Of a stretch of 64,000 nt of DNA, positions 13,801 to 25,400 are shown one piece after another. The translations under genes and the position numbers were made by a program. The stretch comes from Litoditis marina (taxonomy: Eukaryota > Nematoda > Chromadorea > Rhabditida > Rhabditidae). Every line of letters begins with the position of its first letter. The stretch's first letter is position 1. The stretch covers positions 13,534,720 through 13,598,719 of the forward strand of contig OZ038438.1 in NCBI GenBank assembly GCA_964036275.1, read 5' to 3'. The notes beneath the pieces are model-generated. The model did no database searches. It was not told the origin of the DNA and saw only the letters and a list, made by a program, of their open reading frames with translations.

Positions 13801-14256
13801 TTTTGGCCTCGATCCACCGCGATCACATGGGATAAAGTTTTGTATTGAGTAAATGTAAGCAATTTGACCAAATGCAATATTCAAAAACTAATATTTCTTG
13901 CCAAATCACCGAGAAACAACAGCAGACCTGTTCTATTGGAACTATTTCCATAACGTGTAACTAACTACATTGATTACAAGTATAAAACAAAACGAGAGTT
14001 CAAGTGGTCGAAATAAGCATAATTTTTCAGAGACAAGTCGTTCTGCTCTTACAAGAGGGAGATGATGGAGCACTGCTTCCCCGATCCGGCCCGATATCAC
14101 CCGAAGTCGAAGCATTCCCGGTGGCAGCGTAGATGCGTTCTCCGCAATCGACTCGACCATACCCAGCCCTCTTCAGAACCCCGCGAAGACGTGGTAGATC
14201 AGCCATTCTACGACCCCTCCGAACTCTTTGATAATTATAAGCAATGCAGACTCTGA
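10881..14256 (+). CDS. C2H2-type zinc-finger protein, family not recognised
   Basis: Seven exons: 10881-10961, 11913-12065, 12270-12417, 12630-12793, 13104-13171, 13630-13737, 14031-14256, giving 315 aa with all phases matching. The start ATGATG lies 24 nt behind a TTTCAG acceptor. An N-terminal segment contains CFCPFTTDCC and a His (possible degenerate metal site). A basic and acidic linker follows (RRVRIRKRARKDDEESEEE, a probable nuclear localisation signal). Finger A uses C178, C181, H196 and H200 (exon junction inside it). Finger B uses C208, C211, H224 and H229. A Cys/His-bearing tail follows (SFCSYKREMMEHCF). Likely nuclear and nucleic-acid or protein binding; no function is assigned. 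An AATAAA at 14490-14495 fits its 3' end. Exon 2 is the least certain exon. Confidence 0.7.
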
Positions 14257-14489
14257 GTCTCTCTAACAACAACCATTTCCCTCTTGAAACGGGTACAGAT
14301 TCGAGAGTTATTAAGAATACAATTCCACAACATTCCAGGTCTCTTTCTCTGAATAGAAAATAGATCTCAATTTATGTTCTGCCTCTGGGTAAAATTACGT
14401 GTATTATGCAACGTGTCTTCATATCTCACCTGATTTTCAGTCAGGTTTTGTGTTCCGTTCCTTATAATTGTTCACATGATTGTTCGAAT

Positions 14490-14495
14490 AATAAA
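14490..14495 (+). terminator. Poly(A) signal AATAAA, zinc-finger gene
   Basis: AATAAA 234 nt after the stop at 14256, in the sense direction, before any further exon. Confidence 0.45.
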
Positions 14496-16462
14496 TTAAA
14501 ATAGAAAAACGGGATTGTTGTTGCAGTTTGATTACTGATTGATCGCAGAAACATCTGCGTTTGTACACATCACAATTTTAGATCTACAATAGTCATATGG
14601 AGATGACAGCAGGTTAAAATTTTCTATTTTGTGAATCTATTCTCGAATGTTCATGAAACAGTCGCTATTTCTGTTGGTGTAAATGAATGTGTAAAGACAA
14701 CATACGTCACGCGAACCGGAAAGAATACAAGAAATCTCAACAATTAACAACAATCATCCCAAAGGAAATAAACGAGAATCCTAAAGGAAACGAAAAAAGT
14801 CAAACTGTTAGTTCACCGTTTCAAACCAAGTCGCACGGAAACACACATAAAACCTAGTGTGGTTTGGGATTATGTTACGTAAACAATGGGGAAGTGTTAT
14901 TCTAGGTGAATGTATTTACACTCGCCGTCCTCTCACAGCCGACCAGCAATTCATGACCTGCTTAACATGTCTCATTTACTAAATATGTAAAAACATCAAT
15001 TGTAGAAATTTCATGGGAAAGTGTAACACTATGCATTCATGTCAAAGTAAACCCCGAAATAGTTTTCGCGGTACATTTGCTTGCAGGACTTAAGAAAACA
15101 GGTAGTTATACAACTTTTTCTCCAAACTGGTAGACTTGCCACCTTTTTGCGTATTTCAATCTTCTCACTTAATTGCTTTTTTGCCAAGGCAATCAGACTT
15201 TAAGGTCTATAGCGATCCCCTCTATGTTTTTTGAGGCTCGATCACTCTAAACCGGCGACTTTCACCTAGTTTTGTTGATAAATAGTGAATTATCCATGAA
15301 TGTCGTGAGCCACTGCTACTTTTGCCAAATGTTGTTCGCACTATCTCTCCCATGAGAGGCCTTGACGGTGAATGTTCGTTCCGCTCTGAGGCTTCAATTT
15401 TGTAAATTGGCCCAAGTCGTCAAGGTAATAAAAACAATCGTTGCTGTCCGCGTGGGAGGTTCCTCACCGGTCGTGAGTCATATCTGCCTGTGTCATTCCA
15501 CACTGTCTCATGATTTCGATTGTGCCATACGATAACATGCATCCCCACTTATAGCTCCAATTCGATCCATTCATATGGGATGCACCCCCGACTGTGCAGG
15601 AGGCCTTTCGCACATCTGGCATCCGAGTACGCGGTACCTCTTTGTCTAAAGTACAATCGAGTTTACCCTATGGGACGAGTCTTCTTTGTAAGAGACACGT
15701 TAATATCTCTTATTAACCAAAAAGAGTTATTTTACTTTCATCATCTTTCTTTCAGAAACTAGGACTGCGTTTTGAATTTACTATTTTCATAAAAGAACGT
15801 ACACACGTATGGTATATAATATCATAACTGAATCATAAAAGGACCTGTAGATAAGTATTTTTTGTCAGTTTATCCAATATCAGGTTTGTCGCGAGCAGAG
15901 CCATATGATATCGCGCCCCATTCTGAATAATGGCGGGAAACCAATCACTGCTCAAAAAAATGAATGCGTCCACCATCCAGCCGGCAGAAATTTGATATTT
16001 TTGGCTGCCAGATTATTAGACCTTTTCTGACCTTCTTCATATTTTTGCATGGATTTACTTTTGCGCAATGCGAGCAGGTAGTTTTTTTTATGTTTTTCAG
16101 TTGCCATGCATCAGTGAAAAATAATGCCTCACCTAAAAAGTTCGTTCATGATATACTGAGCGTATTCATTTTTTTGTTATATATCTCCAGCTTGCGAAGT
16201 CATTTCAATGTGTTTACAATTTAATTTTTCCCATGGTCTATTGACTCTACTATTGGGGCCTTATTTACATTTATTGTCCGAATTTGCACTTCTCTGCTTC
16301 TCTAAACCCAATGATCACGTCTGGCCGATAACGCCAAATTTAGCACCTTATCAGCTTTTCGAAAATTTATCACTGAACTTTTATTTGTATAAATGTTCTC
16401 CGATTTTTTACATTGTCGGTTGTTTGGTTACATGAGAACGAAATTCATTATATTAATGTTCA
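14496..16462. other. Gene-free interval upstream of the SLC4 gene
   Basis: Nothing coding can be supported. AT-rich with T-runs. It ends in an acceptor (TGTTCAG at 16457-16463) that leads straight into the SLC4 start codon. Confidence 0.55.
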
Positions 16463-16471
16463 GCATTTTGC

Positions 16472-19400
16472 ATGGTGCTACAGCCCATCTGTATCCCGGA
16501 GGAGGAATCCTCTGATTTGGATACTAATAGTGATGATGAACAGAGAGATCGAGCTTCTGTTGCATTCAAAATAGGTACCAACAATTTGTTTTTGTTTGTA
16601 AGGATAACCGTCTTCCTTGTTTTCCCACCAGAATAGCAATTCCTGAATCAAACGGATGTATTTAGAGTTAGAGGAACTTCTACTGTTTGATATTCATGTC
16701 ACGACTATCGTTGCGGTTGGTTGAGTTTATGATTGTGTTTCTTAGACTTTGTGCGATCATCCTCGGCCTCATTTCTTTGCTCTGGTTTTTTTGACTGAGA
16801 CATTCAAGCAAGGCTGTTCACTAGTCAAGTTGTAGGAAGGACTCGTTCATGTGCGGAGTTGTATTATTATTATGCACCGGGCACCGCCGAAACAATGCAG
16901 TGTTGTTGATAGCTAGTTTAAGTTATAGTTGGCGTTAGTGAGTATTTCAGGCATTTTCATTAAAAGAATAATTGTAATTTCGTTTTCAAGGTTCCCCGAA
17001 ACGTTCCAAATCCTATGATGTGGATCATGAGCTTCAGTTACGGCTGCTGGATCACGCCGAGGGGAGTTCAAGTTCAAAAGGTTGGTTTCGCATGACATCA
17101 TTGGTTTTCTGTTTGCGAAACCGAAATCAAACATGTTCTAAATGTGTCGGGTGTCACTTTTTTTGATTCAAAGAAAGATGGTTATACGGGTCTATCGGTT
17201 TAAAATGAAATGTTTCGAGTTCAATAAACTTTTTATTCCTTGTTTGTTTTACACCTATCTTTTCAGCCCCGCATGGTGTTCTGAAACAGCAGCACACGTC
17301 GGAACTGAAAGATAAGGTATGCAGAAATTTCAGTTTATGTGTCTTTCTTATTTCGTTATCAGATTGGGTTTGTATTTTCTGCAATGGTTTGTCAGCGTAA
17401 TGAAATTTCAAATGTTATCCGCCCGTCTGATTTTGTTTTAGGAGAAAACATGAGGTATGGAGTAATGTACTATCTCCAGTCAAGATATATGTTACACGGC
17501 TGGTTTGATCTAAGATTTAAAAAAAAACTTGGTGACAGAAATTGTCTACGTTTAACTTTCATGGCATCTAATTTTGTTTTGATTAACATTTGTTTCTACT
17601 ATAAAACAAATAGTATATTGTTTCTTTGCCCAGTATTTACATTTTCAGTTGCTCATTGAACTGTATGATCTCGACTACAGCGGCTCTTCGGAAGGCAGGT
17701 GGATTGAGACAGCTCGGTGGATAAAATACGAGGAGGTTGGTTTTTTATGTCAAAATTTACATTTATACCATAGAATTTACCCGGAAAGACATGTCGAAAA
17801 TTGATACTGAGAACAACTCGAAACATCGATTGGTCACAATTTGAGAGAATAATGAATTCCATCAGTTTTGTAATATCCACCAGCTAGGTTCACTATTCTA
17901 CAAAGAAATATTATTCGAATAAATTGAAATAGTCAAACTGTATTATGTTTTAGAAAGGGTTTGCTGACATGGGGAATCATGAGAATGAAGTTGTGCTGTG
18001 GATAAGACCATAAATTGCATGAATAAACCGGTGTCTTTATGTGTTTTTCATTTTCAGGATGTGGAAGGTTATGATCATCACTGGGGACAACCTCACGTGG
18101 CCTGTCTTTTCTTCGACAATATAACTGTGTTGAGGAGCATTCTGAACAGATGTCAGTTTAGTTATTAATGTATAATCCGTTTCACCAATCCATGTTCTTC
18201 TACAGTAATCCGAAGAACATTCAGGGACTTGTTCTAATGAATAATTCATTGTTTCAGTTTCAAACTTTCAGAGTGTGACATATTACTGTAGAGGGTTATA
18301 ACTGGGTGGAACATACTATACTATGACTATCCAGATCCACACCATTAATCAAACATCGCGAAAAACACATTTTTGATGAATTCATTTGAAGGGTAGAAGA
18401 ATCAGCCCAAGTCAGTTACGCTCAGTCACTGACAACGTCATGTTGTTGCAAAATGGAAGACTGGTTACTGAGGATATGAATGCCAACCTTTTCAGTATAC
18501 TCTATTTTTTGAAAAGTAACCGAAATCTAGTCGAGGCTGTCAAACTGTGCTTTCCACTATTGGTGGAAACACTGGGAAGCAAAATCATTGCAGGCATAAT
18601 GATCACCGATCTGAACGTGCCTTCGTACACGAGTTTGATCGAGAATGTGGCTGGTCGACTAAATACGGAAGGACCTCACATAAAAGAGAAAATATTGGAA
18701 CTAATGCGGCTCCGGCAAATGTAATCTTACCTTTTTTTACGTATCAGAATATCTGGCTGCTCAACGAACAAAATCCAATGAACCACAAGGACGCTGATGG
18801 TTTCATTTACCATAGCTTGTTTTTCTAGTAATCAACAAAATCCCCATCCACACACTCTTTTGTCTTTTCAGAATAAAGTTGAAATTTTGTTTGTCAAACT
18901 CACATTTACAGCCACGTTGCTTCCCGCCGTGTGCCACGTAGCAGTACAGTTATGGGTCTCAGCCGCCTTCCTTATTCCAAGTCATCTGTCCCGATTCGTG
19001 TAAATCGTAAGTTTACTTTTTTACTTCCATTGCATGAGCAAATATACATGTGCCCCCAAATAATACTCATTCATACATTTCAGTAGGTTTCTTACTACCT
19101 CGCAAATTAGTGTACGTGTCACAGGGAAATAAAAACCGCTAATTGACAGCAAAGTTACTGCAGTTCTACCCCGGTTTGACTGCCGATTTACCGCTGGTAG
19201 TACCGCGGTACTACCAGGGGTAAATCGGCAGTAAATCTGCAGTGAACCCGCAGTAAACTAATTGATATTCAAATCTACCACAAATAATGTAAAATAATAC
19301 TTTTTTAAAAAATAGTTTTATTTAACGCAATAGGAGCGCTCCATGCTCCCTATCAACGTCAAAGGAAAATAGAATACCTTTCTGTTCTCGAAAAGTACCT

Positions 19401-22400
19401 CAAACTTGGGTAATTAAACCGAAATCAACTCACACCTCAACGACTAGTGATGGAGAAGTCCGTACTTAAGTAAGGGCGGAAAATATTTTTTTCAAAATTC
19501 GTTTTTAAGGGTGAAAATGCATTCAATTTTCCAATATGCATGAATATTAGTTGTACATCAGGATATCGGAACAAATTTTTGGTCAATCATGATTTGGTAA
19601 AGAAATTGAAGTTATGAGCCATAACTGTGAAAGTTCTTCTCGTAAATTTCCATTATATGGTTTTCCATCATGATTTGCTAAGTAAAACGTCAATTCATTC
19701 CATTTTAAACGATTGAATACTCATTTTGTAGAAATGCAGTTGTCAGGGACTCATCATAACGATCGAAAAAAAGTTGGACTGTCAGACTTGAAAAAATTAT
19801 CTGCTCATTTTCTCGAAACTGATTTGTATAATCTCCGATACGTTTATCCTTTCAGTTTTTGAGTCATAATATTGCATTTCCACACGAAGCACGCACTTTT
19901 GAATAGTTTACTATGAATCTACTGCGGGTTTACTGCACGTTTACTGCACGTTTACTGCACGTTTACTGCGGATCTACCACGGGTTCGCCTTACTACGGGT
20001 TTACTGCGGATTTAACCCTGGTCACGAAATTCCTATGCTTGCTCGCTACCGCGTTGCTATTTCAAGTTTTTTTTAATATTTTCAAGAATATTCTCGTTCT
20101 TTTCTTCAAAACTAGTTTTCAGAAAATTCTCGCCTCCCAAATGCTTTTTCGATGCCCTACACTCCTGAACTACTCACCAATTCTCCTACCGGACAGTTGA
20201 ATGCAGACGGGTAAGATTTTTAATAGCATTTATTGGATTTGGAAAAATTTTTGTCGCGATTCTTTTCTGTCGTTTTATCAAAACTAATTTTTCTTATAGT
20301 TCCGCATTGCGAACAGCCAGTACTGATCTACTGAAAGTGGAAAGTGCAGGGGTTATACCGAACTACGAATCGAATGAGTCTGCCCAGGTACGTAGATTAG
20401 TCAGCTTCTCACTGTACTAGACATTCCTACGTAACAAGAGCCAGGTCGTTTGGTCTTTAGAAATATTACTGGACTAGATGTTGATTGAGGGTGGTTTTTC
20501 GCACATTCAAATTACATTTCGGCACTTCTTGAGTTGTATTTGTTCTACTGGTAGTGGTAGTACTTGCATAAGATATGACAATGTGCTTATATCACTGAAA
20601 GCGCGAACCACAATTGATCTATGAATACTATAAAGGAGAACAAACTAATCTTTCTTCGCCCGCCGGAAAAAAAAATCAACTCGAGCTTACTTGAAGGTGT
20701 TTGTTGGTGAGTGTCCCGAGTGGAAAACAACGAGGCTTATTCTGGTACGACTTTCCTCTGCCATGCTCCTACCTGAGGTACGTATTTTTGTGCGGGAATC
20801 GCGAAATCGTGAAAAGGATAGTACACCATACAGAAGAGATAATATCTCGCTTGTTAGTGTTGGTCTGTTGGACAGTGTTGATTCACAATTCACATTGTCA
20901 TAAAGAAGTTCAGGATAGTGGCCAGCACACGTGAGTATGGTGTTTTTAATTTTGAGTATTTAACCTATGCACATACACATAGTTACTAGAACATGTTGTT
21001 CATTCGTACAATCACAATAAAGAAATAAACCGCTTTGCTCCCTCAGGTGGATGATGGTCGTGCGGTGGTGAGGTTTGAAGATTATTTGTCAGACTTCGGT
21101 CCAGGTGCGGGCAGAACACAGAAAAAAAACCCTCCTTTTTGCAAAATGAAAAATTTAATGACTGTATCTGCCCTCCCCTGCTCTGGCCAGCATGCGTTTG
21201 TTTGTCAAGGTTGTCGAGATTCTTTGTGTACAGCGTCACCAGATTCACAATATTTACCTTGAATTCGAAGAAATTATTACCGAAATATATATATAGCCCC
21301 TATACACTGCGGAATTCTATAGTTTGCTTTTGACAGGTTGTCGAGGCTCCGATTCCGATCAGGTTTTTTCTCTTTCTGCTCGGCCCACCAAGTGAAGTTG
21401 TTTATCACGAAATGGGAAGAAGTTTGTGTACCATGCTTGCAAATAAGGTAGACATTTACGAATATCAAGCGATAATTTGGCCGAATGTTTTGCATAGGGG
21501 AGTTTGTGATTACATATGGTGCTACATGGCTTAGTGATTTTTGTATTCATTGATTGATATGGAATTCGGTAGTGGTACCGTATTCACACTGTTTTAGTTT
21601 CTTGGCTGGTTCACGTAGAGATGTATCCCGATAACGGTTTACCATATACCATTACAAACTATCAACTAAGTACAGTTGTAGGAGTTAATATACTGCTTCG
21701 CATTAAGTGTTTACTCTATTTCAATTTCTTTGATGTTCCAGTTTTCTCGAGAAAAATTCAAAGTTCTAAAAAGGTACTCTCAATTCTGATTTCCAGAACT
21801 TCAAGAATCTGGCGTATACGGCAGCTACTGGCCCCCAGCTGGCAGCTGGTCTTGACGCGTGAGTTTACGCTCTCGAAGTAATAAGAAATTATCTGATGTG
21901 TAGTTCTATGGGAATATGCAGTCTCACTTCACAGCAGGGACGCAAACGCAGCATGTCAGAGCAATCAACATGCACCGTTTTAATAAGCCGTTCGATGATC
22001 ACCCCCCTATAATAAAGAGGCATATTTATCATTATAGTTATTTTTCCAGGTTCCTCCACGAGTCAGTCGTTTTGCCACCTGGAGAGATTGACAGCAGGAG
22101 ACTAATTCAAGTGGATGACATCAAACGAATAATCAACCGCAGGGAGCATTTGCGAGAGATGAAGACTGAAATATCAAAAGGTTCATTCTTTTCTCGGACA
22201 ACTTCAAGACACTTCGACTGTCTTCGGCGAAATTATAACGTTTTGCGTAGCGTTTTCATTAGGAAAAATGAGTTCCTTTACAAAGAAAAGTACGAACTTA
22301 CTAGTGTGCATAATCAAGAAAAGCTGTTTGTTAGGTAAAATAGTATGTTCCTTGTATATTCCTAATATGAACTGTTCATGGTATTTGGAAAATTGTTGCA

Positions 22401-25400
22401 GTTCGTGCAATTGCTGCTGAGAATGATGCGCAGTCAGATGTCATTAACGAAGCACAGGGATGGAGATTCTTTAACGGAATGTTCCAGGATTTGTACGAGC
22501 GTGGTAAACATTACAGGTACGTTTTAATCTCTATACCGAAAATCGGAGATTCGATCATCACGTTGCATGTTTGTCAAACGCGTGTACGCTTCGGTTTTGG
22601 GTTTGTTTCTGTCACATAAGTTTGCGCGAAATATGACTTCTGACCTGTACCTGATCAATAAAACAGCGGGTGTCACAATTAGCAGTATGAAATCTAGGGG
22701 GGTCTTCTTCATTGCGTCATTTACCATGTTGCGGAAAACATCCTGTCATTTTTGAGAAGAGCTTCATATCTTATTGCCGTATTGTTTCACTAGTGTCGTG
22801 GGTATTGGAGTTGGGGTGAATCTGAACAAACTGGAACTATTTACAGGTCGGATTTCACAGATGGTTTCTCATATCAGTGCCTGAGTTCGGTTATTTTCAT
22901 ATTTCTGGCCAGTATCACACCAGCTATCACATTCGGAGGTCTCATGGGTGAGATTCTGTTCAAGTTCGTTCTATTCGGCATAACAATAATGTCATGACGT
23001 TTAGTTTTAACTCGTACGTACGAATTTTGTTCCGTTTAACGTTTTCATCAGAGGATGTCAGATATCTAGTCGCGGTGTGCTTTGATGACTCGGTTGGATG
23101 TAACCTTTTAGGCTACGTTCATACTTTTTTACGCTGCATCTGGCTGCAATTGCAGTCGCTTTGCAACATTTTTGCAGTTGCTGCAAATTGCCGCTGCAGT
23201 CAGATGCAGCTGCAATTTTACGCAGCGTAAAAGTATGAGCAACCCAGCGTAATTTCTAACGCAATTCAAGATAATCCAAAAATTCAATTCGGAAATAGTG
23301 AATCTATATTTCAAATTGGAGTATTCAACATCTTAACTTGAAACAATTTTAGGCCAATTCTACAACTAACCAAGTTTTTAGGTAACCTAACCTTTTTTAG
23401 GTAACCTAACCGGTTTTTGGTAACCCTTTTTTCAGGTTACCTCACAAGTAACCGGTAGGTAACCTGAAACTAAATCCGGTTACCGTACAAACAAACGGTG
23501 AAAACCACATTTTGCGTTGGAAAAACAGGTAACCGGTTTTTCATTTTCGGTTTTCGACCGGTTAATTATCGAAGTAACCGGAAAAACGGTTACATATAGA
23601 ATTCACCACAATTTCATTGACGACAACTGATATTTTATCAAATTTGGCGCCAGCGCCCGGTGCCAACAGGATTTTTTTTATTTTTAGACTAATAAACTCC
23701 TAGTCAACTGCTACTACATATTGGATTTTAATTATGGCACCCCTAAAATAGTGAAAAAAGATTGATAACGATAAAAAATTCATAAAAAGGGTAACTACAT
23801 TGCAGTGCAGTATGGTCATGTCAATACTGCAATTTACGCTGCAGTCAGCTTAAATTACGCTCAATTCAGCGTAAAAAACGCTGCAGCTGGCTTAAAAAAG
23901 TATGACCAACACAACTGCAGCGTATTTTTGCAGTTGCAGTCGACTGCATTGGCGTAAAAATCAATACGTGTCATTTCGACAAGATTTACGCTGCATCTAG
24001 CTGCAACTGCAAAAAGTATGAACGAAGCCTTACAGGAGACTACACAGGGGAAGCCATGGGTATGATTGAAACTCTGATGGCTCAGTGCATATGTGGGGTG
24101 ATTTGGGGCCTGTTTTCTGCCCAACCTCTTATTATTATTTCGGCTACTGGACCAGTTCTCATATTCGAAGGCGCCCTATTCACGGTACGGTTATATTATT
24201 GTTTACCTTTTTGGTTAACTGAACTCGCACACGCACTTATGTTCGTTCTTTGTTATACTCGTGCAAAAGAAGGACAGTTCCGTTAATTTTTAGAGTGGTG
24301 AAAACATGGCGTTTTACACATGCAACCAAAATGCAACCCGGTTGCATGTGTACAAAATACAAAACTATTGGTTGCTTTTAAATGCAACCGGGTTGCTTTT
24401 CAAATGCAACCAAATTTCTCTTTTTGGTTATGTCAAGTGATTTTGGTTGCTTGGGGATGCAACCATGTTGCATTTGAAAGCAACCAATGGTTTCGTACAC
24501 ATGCAACCAGTGGCCGTATTCACCAATATCCCGGGAAGTTAAAAAAGCTTCCCGCGCCCCTAGACCCTCCTCACCAGCACACTATTTTCGTGCTCTACCT
24601 TCCCGCGGGAAGGTATTTTAGCTTCCCGGGACCTTGGTGAATACGGCCACTGGTTGCATTTTGGTTGCATGCAACCCGGTTGCATGTGTAATTGGCCCGA
24701 GAACATTTGGAGAAACAACAATGCTCTTTAAACCTCATACAAACTTCAACTAGATAGAATGAATAATTCTAGTTACTTCTCGCAGCCAGTTTATCGCCTG
24801 AGATGTATTTGACTGATTCTCCCTATGTTTTGGTTCAGTTGAGCGTAATGATAACCTTACCAAGACCCTGATTTTATTTAAATAGCGACTTGTTTACTCG
24901 TTTCCCTCCAATCTCTTCATTACCTTCACGGTTTTCTGTGTGTCTCATGCCATCTCTTAATTACTAAGTCACTTGCCAATTTTCCAGATATGTACTATGT
25001 TCTCTTTTGATTTTCTGACGGTTCGTTTCTTCGCGGGTGCTTGGATTTTCCTCATCTCCTTGGTGGTTGTGGCATTAGAAGGCTCTCGATTGCTCAAATA
25101 CGTTACTGCCTTCATCGAAGAAATATTCGCTGTTCTCATATCTGCCATATTCATTGCCGAAGGAATCAAGTTCATAATAAGGGTGAGCTTTTGCGATATT
25201 ATGATAAACACATTTGGGTGCTGCCTATTCCATCCGTTTCCACCATACTGAATCATACATTTACACATCAACCGCAGAGGGTGGAGATAGGCATGGTGGC
25301 CTGAAGATATCGTGACAGGCGGGGGTTGAACTCGGGTCATGTGAAGCGACAGCCGAACGCTAAACACTTCACTAATTGGCCTCCTAATGGAAACAAACAT

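Noticed and set aside
18386..18593. Open frame extending SLC4 exon 6 upstream
   Set aside because: The frame is open by chance. Alignment with AE proteins starts at 18594 ([11 protein letters not shown]), and the exon 5 phase fits only that acceptor.
21047..21104. Possible extra SLC4 exon reading [19 protein letters not shown]
   Set aside because: It has a CAG acceptor and GT donor, but its length breaks phase, and exon 10 joins directly to 21337 with perfect family alignment (LLPE then [10 protein letters not shown]).
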